From Pelagibius sp050330205 (lineage in GTDB: Bacteria > Pseudomonadota > Alphaproteobacteria > Kiloniellales > Kiloniellaceae), in NCBI GenBank assembly GCA_050330205.1, contig JBHJOA010000032.1, positions 1-64,000 of the forward strand: DNA of 64,000 nucleotides, in the 5' to 3' direction. This document shows, piece after piece, positions 22,888 to 32,231 of the stretch. Position numbers and translations under genes: made by a program. Each line of letters begins with the position of its first letter. Positions within the stretch are counted from its first letter, which is position 1. Under the pieces are notes generated by a model. The model was given only the letters and a program-made list of their open reading frames with translations. It had not been told where the DNA came from and did no database searches.

Positions 22888-24333
22888 GTGCCCGCTCCCT
22901 CCATCGACCTCAGCTTCTTCGGCGGTTTGCCCGTGGCCGTGCTCGGCCTCGGCAAGTCGGGACTGGCCGCCGCGCGGGCGCTGCATGCCTCCGGCGCCGA
23001 GGTCTGGGCCTGGGACGACAGCGAGGACCAGCGCGCCAAGGCGCGCGCCGCGGGGATTCCGCTGGTCGACCTGAACCAGGTCAACTGGCAGGAGGTCACC
23101 AGCCTGATCCTCTCGCCGGGCATCCCGCACAGCTTCCCGCAGCCGCACCCGGTCGTCGCCGCGGCGAAGCGGCACGGCGTCGAGATCATCGGCGACATCG
23201 AGCTGCTGGCCCGCTCCCAGCGCAACGCCAGCTACCTCGGCATCACCGGCACCAACGGCAAGTCGACCACCACCGCCCTGATCGGCCACATCCTGAAGCT
23301 CTCCGCCCGGCCGGTACAAATCGGCGGCAACCTCGGCACCCCGGCACTGACCCTGGAACCCCTGGACAGCGGCGGCATCTACGTGCTGGAGATGTCGTCC
23401 TACCAGCTCGAGCTGACCCTATCGATCACCTTCGACGTGGCGGTGCTGCTCAACATCACGCCCGACCACCTCGACCGCCACGGCGGCTTCGACGGCTACG
23501 TGAAGGCCAAGCGCCTGATCTTCCACCGCCAGACCAGGCCGCGGACCGCCATCGTCGGCGTCGACGACGATACCTGCCGCGGTATCTACGAGGAACTGAA
23601 GGCTGCCGGCGAGCAGATCGTCGTCGGCATCTCCGGCGACCGTCCGGTGCCCGGCGGCGTCTATGTCGAGAACGGGGTACTGATCGACGACAGCGACGGC
23701 AAGCGAACCGCCGCAATCGACCTGAAGGAGGTCGCCAGCCTGCCCGGCAGCCACAACGGCCAGAACGCCGCGGCGGCCTACGCCGCCTGCAAGGCGGTCG
23801 GTGTCGACCCGGCGGTGATCTGCGCCTGCCTGCGCAGCTTTCCGGGCCTCGCGCACCGCCAGCAGATCGTCGCCGTCATCGACGGCGTGCCCTACGTCAA
23901 CGACTCGAAGGCCACCAATGCCGATGCCGCCGCCAAGGCGCTGGCCTGCTACGACCACATCCTGTGGATCGCCGGCGGGCGCGCCAAGGAAGGGGGCCTG
24001 GAAGGCCTGGAGCCGTACTTCGGCCGCATTGCCCAGGCTTTCCTGATCGGCGAAGCCGCCGAAGACTTCGCCCGAACGCTCGAAGGACACGTGCCGGTTT
24101 CCCTGTCCGGCACCATTGCGCAGGCCGTGACGGCTGCAAGGGACGTTGCCTCCCGCCTCCCGGGCAGCGTCGTACTGCTGTCACCGGCCTGCGCCTCTTT
24201 CGACCAGTTTCCGAATTTCGAGAAGCGCGGCGAGGCCTTCGTCGAAGCCGTCGCGGCGCTGCCCGGTACGCGCGGCGAGATTTCGCCCGCGGCCCTTCAG
24301 GGCGCCTCGCTGCGGCCGGAGGGCGCGGCATGA
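22888..24333 (+). CDS. murD: UDP-MurNAc-L-Ala:D-Glu ligase MurD
   Basis: This 481-residue Mur ligase has an N-terminal Rossmann-like domain (LPVAVLGLGKSGLAAARAL), P-loop GTNGKSTTTALIGH, the motif LNITPDHLDRHG and a C-terminal domain with VLLSPACASFDQFPNFEKRGEAF. It adds D-Glu to UDP-MurNAc-L-Ala. The start is a GTG at 22888; an AAGGAGG lies 12 bases upstream, a little far, and no ATG sits closer in frame. The frame is open further upstream but only as a shadow over mraY. The stop overlaps the ftsW ATG by 4 nt. Confidence 0.95.
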   Translation: MPAPSIDLSFFGGLPVAVLGLGKSGLAAARALHASGAEVWAWDDSEDQRAKARAAGIPLVDLNQVNWQEVTSLILSPGIPHSFPQPHPVVAAAKRHGVEIIGDIELLARSQRNASYLGITGTNGKSTTTALIGHILKLSARPVQIGGNLGTPALTLEPLDSGGIYVLEMSSYQLELTLSITFDVAVLLNITPDHLDRHGGFDGYVKAKRLIFHRQTRPRTAIVGVDDDTCRGIYEELKAAGEQIVVGISGDRPVPGGVYVENGVLIDDSDGKRTAAIDLKEVASLPGSHNGQNAAAAYAACKAVGVDPAVICACLRSFPGLAHRQQIVAVIDGVPYVNDSKATNADAAAKALACYDHILWIAGGRAKEGGLEGLEPYFGRIAQAFLIGEAAEDFARTLEGHVPVSLSGTIAQAVTAARDVASRLPGSVVLLSPACASFDQFPNFEKRGEAFVEAVAALPGTRGEISPAALQGASLRPEGAA

Positions 24334-25451
24334 GCAGCTTCGCGCGCACCGATACCAGCCTGCTGGGCCGCTGGTGGTGGACCGTCGACCGCTGGACCCT
24401 GATCTCGCTGGTCGCCCTCATGGGCTTCGGCGCCGTGCTGATGCTGGCCGCCTCGCCGGCCGCGGCCGAGCGCATCGGTCTGCAGTCGTTCCAGCTGGCG
24501 AGCCGTCAGATCGTGCTGCTGCCCTTCGCCGCGGCGCTGCTGATCGCCATGTCGCTGGCGCCGCCGCGCTGGGTGCGCCGCCTCGCCTGCCTGGGCCTGC
24601 TGGCGTCGATCCTGCTGCTGGTTCTCACCCTGGTGGCCGGCCCCGAGATCAAGGGCGCGACCCGCTGGATCAACCTCGGCGGCTTCTCCCTGCAGCCTTC
24701 GGAGTTCGCCAAGCCCTGCTTCGCCGTGGCCTCCGCCTGGCTGTTCTCCCTCGACCGCGAGGAGACCGGCATCCCGGGCGCGCGCATCGCCGTCGCCCTC
24801 TGGATCGTGGTGGTGTCGCTGCTGCTGATGCAGCCGGACCTCGGCCAGGCGGTGCTGGTGACCGCCATCTGGGGCACTCAGCTGTTCCTCGCCGGCCTGC
24901 CGCTGGCCTGGATCGCCGTGGTCGCGGTGGTCGGCGCCGGCGGCCTGGTCGCCGCCTACTTCGCGCTGCCGCACGTCACCGCGCGGATCGATTCCTTCTT
25001 CGACCCGGCCGCCGGCGACCGCTACCAGGTCAGCCGCTCGCTGGAAGCCTTCGTGAACGGCGGGCTGCTCGGCCGCGGCCCGGGCGAGGGCACGGTGAAG
25101 GCACAGCTTCCCGACGCCCACTCCGACTTCATCTTCGCCGTCGCCGGCGAGGAGATGGGACTCATCGCCTGCCTCATCATCCTCGGGCTGTTCGCCTTCG
25201 TGGTGCTGCGCGGCTTCGCGCGCCTGATGCAGGAGAACTCGCTGTTCGTGCTGCTGGCGGCCAGCGGCCTGCTTGTTCAGTTCGGCCTGCAGGCCTTCAT
25301 CAACATGGCCTCCACCCTTCACCTCATGCCGACCAAGGGCATGACGCTGCCGTTCCTCAGCTACGGCGGCTCCTCCCTCATGGCGCTGGCGCTCGGCATG
25401 GGCATGCTGCTGGCCCTGACGCGCCGGCGCGTAAGTGGGGAGGCGCTGTGA
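24330..25451 (+). CDS. ftsW: Septal peptidoglycan polymerase FtsW
   Basis: This 373-residue SEDS-family membrane protein has about ten helices. Typical motifs are GATRWINLGGFSLQPSEFAK, LLLMQPDLGQAVLV, GRGPGEGTVKAQLPDAHSDFIFAV and MTLPFLSYGGSSLMALA; the Asp in the extracellular loop is the expected catalytic residue. FtsW polymerises lipid II into glycan strands at the septum with FtsI. The start overlaps murD by 4 nt, and its TGA shares one base with the murG ATG. Confidence 0.96.
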   Translation: MSSFARTDTSLLGRWWWTVDRWTLISLVALMGFGAVLMLAASPAAAERIGLQSFQLASRQIVLLPFAAALLIAMSLAPPRWVRRLACLGLLASILLLVLTLVAGPEIKGATRWINLGGFSLQPSEFAKPCFAVASAWLFSLDREETGIPGARIAVALWIVVVSLLLMQPDLGQAVLVTAIWGTQLFLAGLPLAWIAVVAVVGAGGLVAAYFALPHVTARIDSFFDPAAGDRYQVSRSLEAFVNGGLLGRGPGEGTVKAQLPDAHSDFIFAVAGEEMGLIACLIILGLFAFVVLRGFARLMQENSLFVLLAASGLLVQFGLQAFINMASTLHLMPTKGMTLPFLSYGGSSLMALALGMGMLLALTRRRVSGEAL

Positions 25452-26623
25452 TGGCCAAGGGCGCATCGAACCCGACGTCGCCGCATCCCGGCAAGGTGGT
25501 GCTCGCCGCCGGCGGCACCGGGGGGCACATCTTCCCGGCGCAGGCGCTGGCGCGCGAATTGATTTCACGCGGCGTCGGCGTGGCGCTGATCACCGACGCA
25601 CGCGGCGGCGGCTTCGGCGGCGACCTCGCCGAGGTGGAGACCTACCGCATCGCCGCCGGCGCCATGGCCGGCGCCGGCATCGTCAAGCAGTTGCGCTCGG
25701 TCGCCGCCCTTGGCCTCGGCTACCTGCAGGCACGCGGGCACCTCAAGCGCTGCGGCGCCGAGGTGGCGGTCGGCTTCGGCGGCTATCCCTCGGTGCCGAC
25801 GGTCCTGGCCGCCGCCCACCGCGGCCTGCGCGTGGTGCTGCACGAGCAGAACTCCGTGCTCGGCCGTGCCAACCGGCTGCTCGCCGGCCGCGCCGAGATC
25901 ATCGCCACCTGCTTCGAGAAGGTCGAAGGCGTGGCGCCGGACGACCGCGCCAAGCTGCGCCTGACCGGCAACCCGGTGCGCGAGGCCGTCGCCGCCGTCG
26001 GCCTGCGTTCCTATCCGCAGCCCGTCGCGGACGGCCCGCTGCACCTGCTGGTGGTCGGCGGCAGCCAGGGCGCCCGGGTGTTCAATGAAGTGGTGCCCGC
26101 CGCCGTCGCCAAGCTGCCGGAAGCCCTTCGCCGCCGCCTGATCGTGCATCAGCAGGTGCCCGGCGACGCCGGTCAGTCGATCGCGCGGGTCTACGACGAC
26201 TGCGGCGTGACGCATCACCTGGCCCCCTTCTTCACCGACGTGCCGGAGCGCCTGGCCATGGCCCAGCTCGTGATCGGCCGCGCCGGCGCCTCGACGGTGG
26301 CCGAACTGGCGGCCGCGGGGCGGCCCGCTATCCTGGTCCCCTACCCTTCCGCGACCGACGACCACCAGACCGGCAACGCGCAGGCGCTGGTGGAAGCCGG
26401 CGGCGGCTGGATGATGCCGCAGGCCGGCTTCGACGCCCACAGCCTCACGGAACGCCTCGCGTCGCTTCTGGCCAACCCCGCGGCCCTGGCACGCGCCGCC
26501 GCCTGCGCCCGCGCCGTGGCGCGCCCCGACGCGGCCCGCGACCTTGCCGACCTGGTCTGCGGGACCAGCAACGGCAACGGCCAGTCGCTTCGCAGCGGCG
26601 ACGGCAAGGAGGCGGCGGCATGA
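25451..26623 (+). CDS. murG: UDP-GlcNAc:lipid I N-acetylglucosaminyltransferase MurG
   Basis: This 390-residue GT-B glycosyltransferase has an N-terminal acceptor-binding loop LAAGGTGGHIFPAQALA and GFGGYPSVPTVLAA. The C-terminal UDP-GlcNAc-binding domain has VVGGSQGARVFNEV, IGRAGASTVAELAAAGRPAILVPYP and DDHQTGNAQ. It converts lipid I to lipid II on the cytoplasmic face of the membrane. The ATG begins on the last base of the ftsW stop codon. The C-terminus carries a short low-complexity tail (SNGNGQSLRSGDGKEAAA). murC starts within its last four bases. Confidence 0.97.
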   Translation: MAKGASNPTSPHPGKVVLAAGGTGGHIFPAQALARELISRGVGVALITDARGGGFGGDLAEVETYRIAAGAMAGAGIVKQLRSVAALGLGYLQARGHLKRCGAEVAVGFGGYPSVPTVLAAAHRGLRVVLHEQNSVLGRANRLLAGRAEIIATCFEKVEGVAPDDRAKLRLTGNPVREAVAAVGLRSYPQPVADGPLHLLVVGGSQGARVFNEVVPAAVAKLPEALRRRLIVHQQVPGDAGQSIARVYDDCGVTHHLAPFFTDVPERLAMAQLVIGRAGASTVAELAAAGRPAILVPYPSATDDHQTGNAQALVEAGGGWMMPQAGFDAHSLTERLASLLANPAALARAAACARAVARPDAARDLADLVCGTSNGNGQSLRSGDGKEAAA

Positions 26624-28047
26624 GGGGACTGCCTCTCGATCTCGGCATGATCCATTTCGTCGGCATCGGCGGAATCGGCATGAGCGGCATCGCCGAGGTG
26701 CTCGCCAACCTGGGCTACCAGGTCCAGGGCAGCGACATGTCCGACAACGCCAATGTGCAGCGCCTGCGCAAGATGGGGGTCAAGGTCGCCATCGGCCACA
26801 AGGCGGAGAACCTGGGCGAAGCGCAGGTCGTCGTGGTGTCCTCGGCGATCAAGGCCGGCAACCCGGAAGTCGACGCGGCGCGCCAGCGCTTCATTCCGAT
26901 CGTGCGCCGCGCCGAGATGCTAGGCGAGCTGATGCGCCTCAAGTGGTCCATCGCCGTCGGCGGCACCCACGGCAAGACCACCACCACCTCGATGGTCGCG
27001 ACCCTGCTGGACGGCGCCGGGCTCGACCCGACGGTAATCAACGGCGGCATCATCAACGCCTACGGTACCAACGCGCGTCTCGGCGCCGGCGACTGGATGG
27101 TGGTCGAGGCCGACGAAAGCGACGGCAGCTTCACCAAGCTGCCCGCCACCATCGCCGTGGTCACCAACATCGACCCGGAACACATGGAGTTCTACGGCAG
27201 CGAGGAAGCGCTGCACCGCGCCTTCGAGACCTTCGTCGAGAACATCCCTTTCTACGGTTTTGCCGTACTCTGCATCGACCACCCGGCAGTGCAGAACCTG
27301 ATCGGCCGCATCGAGGATCGCCGCATCGTCACCTACGGGGTGAGCCCGCAGGCCGACTACCGCGTCGACGATATCCGCGTCGCCGGCGCCGGGCTGACCT
27401 TCGAGGTCGAGGTGACCGACCGCAGCGGCGCCGTGGATGCGCGACTGGAAGACATGCATCTGCCGATGCTCGGCCGCCACAACGCCCTGAACGCCGTGGC
27501 GGCCATCGCCGTGGCGCGCGAAATGGGCCTTGACGAGGATCTCATTCGCAAGGCGCTGGCCGGCTTCGGCGGCGTGAAGCGGCGCTTCACGCGCACCGGC
27601 GAGGCCGGCGGCATCACGGTCATCGACGACTACGGCCACCACCCGGTGGAGATCGCCGCGGTGCTGGCCGCCGCGCGCCAGGCCTCCAGCGGCAAGGTCG
27701 TCGCGGTCATGCAGCCGCACCGCTATTCCCGCCTGTACGATCTCTTCGAGCAGTTCTGCACCTGCTTCAACGACGCCGACACCGTGATCATCGCCGACGT
27801 CTATGCCGCCGGCGAGCAGCCCATCGAAGGCGCCGACCGCGATCACCTGGTCGAGGGCCTGCGCGCGCGCGGCCATCGCCAGGCGCTCGCCCTGCCGGCG
27901 CCGGAAGAGCTTGCCGGCATGATCATCGACCTCGCCGGGCCGGGCGACCTGGTGGTCTGCCTCGGTGCCGGCAACATCACGGCCTGGGCCAACGCACTGC
28001 CGGCAGAACTGCAGGCCCTGCAGGCCGCCGGCGGAGGGGGGCGATGA
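26620..28047 (+). CDS. murC: UDP-MurNAc:L-Ala ligase MurC
   Basis: The 475-residue Mur ligase starts with the dinucleotide-fold motif FVGIGGIGMSGIAEVL, followed by P-loop GGTHGKTTTTSMVA, VVEADESDGSF and DDYGHHPVEIAAVL. It commits UDP-MurNAc to stem-peptide synthesis by adding L-Ala in the cytoplasm. The length is usual. The gene overlaps murG and murB by 4 nt each (ATGA). Confidence 0.97.
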   Translation: MRGLPLDLGMIHFVGIGGIGMSGIAEVLANLGYQVQGSDMSDNANVQRLRKMGVKVAIGHKAENLGEAQVVVVSSAIKAGNPEVDAARQRFIPIVRRAEMLGELMRLKWSIAVGGTHGKTTTTSMVATLLDGAGLDPTVINGGIINAYGTNARLGAGDWMVVEADESDGSFTKLPATIAVVTNIDPEHMEFYGSEEALHRAFETFVENIPFYGFAVLCIDHPAVQNLIGRIEDRRIVTYGVSPQADYRVDDIRVAGAGLTFEVEVTDRSGAVDARLEDMHLPMLGRHNALNAVAAIAVAREMGLDEDLIRKALAGFGGVKRRFTRTGEAGGITVIDDYGHHPVEIAAVLAAARQASSGKVVAVMQPHRYSRLYDLFEQFCTCFNDADTVIIADVYAAGEQPIEGADRDHLVEGLRARGHRQALALPAPEELAGMIIDLAGPGDLVVCLGAGNITAWANALPAELQALQAAGGGGR

Positions 28048-28997
28048 GCGCCATGGCCGCCCGTCAAGACACCCCCCTCATCGACCGCCTGCCCGCCGTG
28101 CGCGGCCGCTTGACGGCGGATGCGCCGCTTGCCGGCATCACCTGGTTCCGCGTCGGCGGGCCCGCCGAGGTGATGTTCCGCCCGACCGACCGCGACGACC
28201 TGCTGAACTTCCTGAAGGCCAAGCCGGCGGACGTACCGGTGACCGTGCTGGGCGTCGCCTCCAACGTGCTCATCCGCGACGGCGGCCTGCCCGGCGTCGC
28301 CCTGCGCCTCGGCCGCGGCTTCGCCGACATCGCGGCGGAGGGCAGCGACATCCTCAGCGGCGCGGCGGCGCTCGACGTCAACGTCGCGCGCAGCGCCCGC
28401 CAGGCAGGCATCGCCGGACTGGAGTTCCTTTCCGGCGTGCCGGGCACCATCGGCGGCGCCGTGCGCATGAACGCCGGCGCCTACGGCAAGGAGATCAAGG
28501 ACGTCCTGGTGTGGGCCGAAGCCGCCGACCCGCAGGGGCAGATCCATCGCCTGAGCAACAGCGACCTGAAGTTCGAGTACCGCCGCTCGGCCCTGCCGGA
28601 GGACTGGATCTGCCTCGGCGTCCGCCTCGCCGGCGTTCCCGGCGACCCGGCGGAAATCGACGCGCGCATGAAGGAGATCCAGGACCAGCGCGCCGACAGC
28701 CAGCCGCTGCGCAGCCGCACCGGGGGCAGCACCTTCAAGAACCCGCCGGGGCAGAAAGCCTGGCAGCTGATCGACGCGGCCGGCTGCCGCGGCCTCAAGG
28801 TCGGCGGCGCCATGGTGTCGGAAAAGCACTGCAACTTCCTGATCAACACCGGCGAAGCGACAGCTGCCGACCTGGAGAACCTCGGCGAAGAGGTGCGGCG
28901 CCGCGTGAAGGCCCATGCCGGCGTCGAGCTGGAGTGGGAGATCAAGCGTCTCGGCATTCCCGCCGCGGGAAGCGGCGCACCGGGAGGAAGCGCATGA
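28044..28997 (+). CDS. murB: UDP-N-acetylenolpyruvoylglucosamine reductase MurB
   Basis: This 317-residue FAD enzyme carries the FAD-binding PCMH-type motifs TWFRVGGPAEVMFRP, VLGVASNVLIRDGG and GLEFLSGVPGTIGGAVRMNAGAYGKEI, then YRRSALPEDW and a C-terminal domain with GGSTFKNPPGQKAWQLIDAAG and HCNFLINTG. It has the layout of type II MurB, in which part of the substrate-binding insertion is missing. It reduces the enolpyruvyl group to make UDP-MurNAc with NADPH. Both junctions are 4-nt overlaps. Confidence 0.96.
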   Translation: MSAMAARQDTPLIDRLPAVRGRLTADAPLAGITWFRVGGPAEVMFRPTDRDDLLNFLKAKPADVPVTVLGVASNVLIRDGGLPGVALRLGRGFADIAAEGSDILSGAAALDVNVARSARQAGIAGLEFLSGVPGTIGGAVRMNAGAYGKEIKDVLVWAEAADPQGQIHRLSNSDLKFEYRRSALPEDWICLGVRLAGVPGDPAEIDARMKEIQDQRADSQPLRSRTGGSTFKNPPGQKAWQLIDAAGCRGLKVGGAMVSEKHCNFLINTGEATAADLENLGEEVRRRVKAHAGVELEWEIKRLGIPAAGSGAPGGSA

Positions 28998-29926
28998 GCA
29001 CGCGCGTCGCGGTTCTGAAGGGCGGGCTCTCGGCCGAGCGCGAGGTGTCGTTGAACTCCGGGCGTGCCTGCGCCGCCGCGCTGCGTGAGAGCGGCTATGA
29101 GGTGACGGAGATCGACGTCAGCCGCGACCTCGCGGCCCTGGTAAAGGCGCTGACGCCGAAGCCCGACGCGGTGTTCAACGCCCTGCATGGCCGCTGGGGC
29201 GAAGACGGCTGCATCCAGGGCCTGCTCGAGCTGCTGCAGATTCCCTACACCCACTCCGGCGTGCTGGCCTCTGCCCTGGCCATGGACAAGCAGATGGCCA
29301 AGACCGTGGTCGCCACCGCCGGCGTCACCAGCCCCGAGGGCGTCGTCGTCAAAGCGAAGAACCTGGGCGGCCGCGACCCGATGCCGCGCCCCTACGTGGT
29401 GAAGCCGGTGCGCGAAGGCTCCAGCGTCGGCGTGCGCATCGTGCGCCAAGGCGACAACCAGCCGCCGATCACCGTGCACGGCTGGGAGCCGGAGACCGAT
29501 TTGCTGGTCGAGCCCTTCATCGCCGGGCGCGAACTGACCGTAGGCGTGATGGGCGACAAGCCGCTGGCGGTGACGGAAATCCGCCCGCTCGGCGAGGGCT
29601 TCTACGACTACGACGCCAAGTACTCCGAGGACGCGAAGGTCGCCGCGGTGCACGTGGTGCCCGCCGAGGTGCCGGAGGCCATCTACGCCCAGGCGATGGA
29701 TGCCTCGGTGGCGGCGCACAAGGCGCTCGGCTGCCGCGGCGTCAGTCGCTCCGACTTCCGCTACGACGATACCGCCGGCGAGCCCGGCCGCCTCTTCTAC
29801 CTGGAAACCAACACCCAGCCAGGCATGACCTCGACCAGCCTGGTGCCCGAGCAGGCCCGCTACCTGGGCATGTCCTTTCCCGATCTCTGTGCCTGGATGG
29901 TGGAGAACGCCGCATGCGATTCCTGA
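28994..29926 (+). CDS. ddl: D-alanine--D-alanine ligase
   Basis: This 310-residue ATP-grasp enzyme opens VAVLKGGLSAEREVSLNSG, followed by HGRWGEDGCIQGLLELL, PYTHSGVLASALAMDK, VVKPVREGSSVGV and the metal-binding ETNTQPGMTSTSLVPEQA. It makes the D-Ala-D-Ala dipeptide used by MurF and is the target of D-cycloserine. The start overlaps murB by 4 nt; the last 13 nt overlap ftsQ in another frame. Confidence 0.96.
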   Translation: MSTRVAVLKGGLSAEREVSLNSGRACAAALRESGYEVTEIDVSRDLAALVKALTPKPDAVFNALHGRWGEDGCIQGLLELLQIPYTHSGVLASALAMDKQMAKTVVATAGVTSPEGVVVKAKNLGGRDPMPRPYVVKPVREGSSVGVRIVRQGDNQPPITVHGWEPETDLLVEPFIAGRELTVGVMGDKPLAVTEIRPLGEGFYDYDAKYSEDAKVAAVHVVPAEVPEAIYAQAMDASVAAHKALGCRGVSRSDFRYDDTAGEPGRLFYLETNTQPGMTSTSLVPEQARYLGMSFPDLCAWMVENAACDS

Positions 29927-30822
29927 ACCCCTTCAACCGGTCGCCCGCTAGCCGTATGGGCGGCAAGCGCGTTGCGCGCGGCGGCAGCAAGCGCAAGGTG
30001 AAGAGATCGGCGCGGCGGCGCACGGGGACCGGCCTCAGCTGGCGCCTGGTCCGCCGGGCGGCTCCGGCCGGGGCCCTGCTGGCGGCCGCCGGCGGCCTGT
30101 TCTGGCTGTACCAGGACGGCTGGTTCGGCCGCCAGGCAGATGCACTGCAGCAGGCAGCGCTCGAGGCCTCCGCCGACGTCGGCCTGCGCATCGAGGAAGT
30201 GCTGGTCGAAGGCCGCGCACGCACCGACGGCGAAGACATCCTGTCGCGCCTGGACCTCGCCCTCGGCAAGCCGATCCTGGCGGTCGATCCCGCCGCCGCG
30301 CGCGCCGAACTGGAAGCCCTGCCCTGGGTCGGGGCGGCCAGTGTCGAGCGCCAGCTGCCCGGCACCATCTACATCCGCCTGACCGAACGCAGCCCGCTCG
30401 CCCTCTGGCAGGAGCGGGGCGTGATCCGCGTCATCGACCGCGACGGCGAGGTCATCCCCGGCGTCGAGGCGCGCCGCTTCGCTCACCTGCCCCTGGTGGT
30501 CGGCCCGGACGCGCCGGCCCACGCCGAGCGGCTGATCGCCGTGATGAACAGCGAACCCGACCTGCGCGACCGAGTCACCGCGGCGGTCCGCGTCAGCGGG
30601 CGGCGCTGGAACGTGCAGATCGAGGGCCGCATCGACGTGCGCCTGCCGGAGGACGACGCGGCAGCCGCATGGTCTCAGCTGGCCCGCATCGAGCGCCAGC
30701 AGGGCCTGCTGTCGCGCGACGTCATCGTCATCGACCTGCGCCTGCCGGATCGCCTCGTGGTGCGCACCGATCCCGACAAGGGACCCATCGGCCAGGAAGA
30801 CATCAAGGGGGAAAGCACGTGA
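29914..30822 (+). CDS. ftsQ: Cell division protein FtsQ
   Basis: This 302-residue bitopic protein has a very basic cytoplasmic N-terminus (about 45 residues, rich in Arg and Lys) and one transmembrane helix (about 48-68, AAPAGALLAAAGGLFWLY). A POTRA domain follows (about 88-158, IEEVLVEGRARTDGEDILSRLDLALGKPIL, with WVGAASVERQLPGTIYIRLTERSPLALW), then the beta domain. It recruits FtsL/FtsB and later divisome proteins. The length and order are typical of alphaproteobacteria. The ftsA start lies 46 bp downstream. Confidence 0.93.
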   Translation: MRFLNPFNRSPASRMGGKRVARGGSKRKVKRSARRRTGTGLSWRLVRRAAPAGALLAAAGGLFWLYQDGWFGRQADALQQAALEASADVGLRIEEVLVEGRARTDGEDILSRLDLALGKPILAVDPAAARAELEALPWVGAASVERQLPGTIYIRLTERSPLALWQERGVIRVIDRDGEVIPGVEARRFAHLPLVVGPDAPAHAERLIAVMNSEPDLRDRVTAAVRVSGRRWNVQIEGRIDVRLPEDDAAAAWSQLARIERQQGLLSRDVIVIDLRLPDRLVVRTDPDKGPIGQEDIKGEST

Positions 30823-30868
30823 GCGACCGTCACACACCGCGGATCGCAGGAGGAGTCAACTGCGCGAC

Positions 30869-32134
30869 ATGAGGAAGGGTCTGGTGAAAGGCGGGATCGC
30901 CGCCGCACTCGATATCGGCAGCAGCAAGATCTGCTGCTTTATCGCGCGCGTCGGCGACGGCGGCCAGCCGCGGGTGATCGGCATCGGCCAGCAGGCCAGC
31001 CGCGGCATCAAGGGCGGCGCCATCGTCGACATGGAGCAGGCGGAAACCGCCGTGCTCAACGCGGTCCATGCCGCCGAGCAGATGGCCGGCGAAACCATCG
31101 ACCGCGTGGTGGTCAACCTATCGGGCGGCTATCCCGCCTCCTCCACCGTCGGTGTCGAGGTATCCCTCAACGGCCACGAAGTCGGCGAGTCCGACCTGCG
31201 GCGGGCGCTGGCCTATGGCCACCAGACCCAGCTGCAGCGCCAGGACGACGATCACGGCCGGCAGATGATCCATTCGATCCCGACCGGCTATTCCATCGAC
31301 GGCAATCGCGGCATTCGCGACCCGCGCGGCATGTTCGGCGACCAGTTGGGCGTGCACATGCACATCATCACCGCCTCGGCCGGCGCGGTGCGCAACGTCA
31401 GCACCTGCATCCAGCGCTGCCACCTGGAACCGGCGGCCTTCGTGGTTTCGCCCTATGCCTCCGGGCTCTCTTCCCTGGTCGACGACGAGATGGAACTGGG
31501 CGCCACGGTGATCGACATGGGCGGCGGCACCACGACCATCGCCGTGTTCTACGAGCACAACGTGATCTTCACCGACGTCATCCCGGTCGGCGGCAACCAT
31601 GTCACCAGCGACATCGCCCGCGGCCTGTCGACGCCGCTCGCCCATGCCGAGCGCATGAAGACCCTCTACGGGCACGTCAATGCGACACCGAGCGACGAGC
31701 GCGACCTGATCGACGTGCCCCAGGTGGGCGAGGACGAGACGGGCGGATCGCAGCAGATTCCGCGCTCGCTCCTGGTCGGCATCATCCAGCCGCGGGTGGA
31801 GGAGACGCTGGAGCTGGTGCGCTCGCGCCTCGAACTCAGCGGCTTCGACAAGATCGCCGGGCGCCGGGTGGTGCTGACCGGCGGCGCGGCGCAGTTGCCG
31901 GGGACTCGCGACCTGGCCTCGACGGTGCTCGACAAGCAGGTGCGGATCGGCCGCCCGACGCATGTCGCCGGCCTGGCCGAGGCGACCTCGGGGCCGGCCT
32001 ACGCGACCTGCGCCGGACTGTTGAACTACGCCGTCACGGCGGCGGTGGCGATGCCCGGAGAGGCCGCCACGGAAGAGACGGAGCCGGGCGGCCTGGTCGG
32101 CCGCCTAGGGCATTGGCTGCGTGTGCATTTTTGA
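30869..32134 (+). CDS. ftsA: Cell division protein FtsA
   Basis: This 421-residue actin-like ATPase has phosphate-1 motif AALDIGSSKICCFIARV, the 1C domain, phosphate-2 ATVIDMGGGTTTIAVF and the adenosine motif VVLTGGAAQLPG. It ends in an amphipathic membrane-targeting helix (GLVGRLGHWLRVHF). It anchors FtsZ to the membrane. The start needs care: GGAGGAG at 30849-30855 is 13 nt before the ATG, which is far, but only 4 nt before an in-frame CTG at 30860 (LRDMRKG). A CTG start is possible. The gap to ftsZ is 97 bp. Confidence 0.96.
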   Translation: MRKGLVKGGIAAALDIGSSKICCFIARVGDGGQPRVIGIGQQASRGIKGGAIVDMEQAETAVLNAVHAAEQMAGETIDRVVVNLSGGYPASSTVGVEVSLNGHEVGESDLRRALAYGHQTQLQRQDDDHGRQMIHSIPTGYSIDGNRGIRDPRGMFGDQLGVHMHIITASAGAVRNVSTCIQRCHLEPAAFVVSPYASGLSSLVDDEMELGATVIDMGGGTTTIAVFYEHNVIFTDVIPVGGNHVTSDIARGLSTPLAHAERMKTLYGHVNATPSDERDLIDVPQVGEDETGGSQQIPRSLLVGIIQPRVEETLELVRSRLELSGFDKIAGRRVVLTGGAAQLPGTRDLASTVLDKQVRIGRPTHVAGLAEATSGPAYATCAGLLNYAVTAAVAMPGEAATEETEPGGLVGRLGHWLRVHF

Positions 32135-32151
32135 GAGGGCAGTTAACGGAC

Positions 32152-32192
32152 GTCCCGGCCGGATCGGGACAAGGGAGCCGGCACAGCCGGCT
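32152..32192 (+). other. Two small hairpins in the ftsA-ftsZ gap
   Basis: GTCCCG (32152-32157) pairs with CGGGAC (32165-32170), and AGCCGGC (32176-32182) pairs with GCCGGCT (32186-32192) across a 3-nt loop. They lie 40-80 nt before ftsZ. They could be attenuation or mRNA-stability elements; there is no T-tract. The ftsZ site TGGAGG follows downstream. Confidence 0.4.
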
Positions 32193-32231
32193 AGGGAATT
32201 CTTTAGGATCTAGAGGCGACTGGAGGCAGAC

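Noticed and set aside
30819..30872. GTG at the end of ftsQ as an alternative ftsA start
   Set aside because: It is in a different frame from ftsA and ends at a TGA overlapping the ftsA ATG; it gives only 17 codons.
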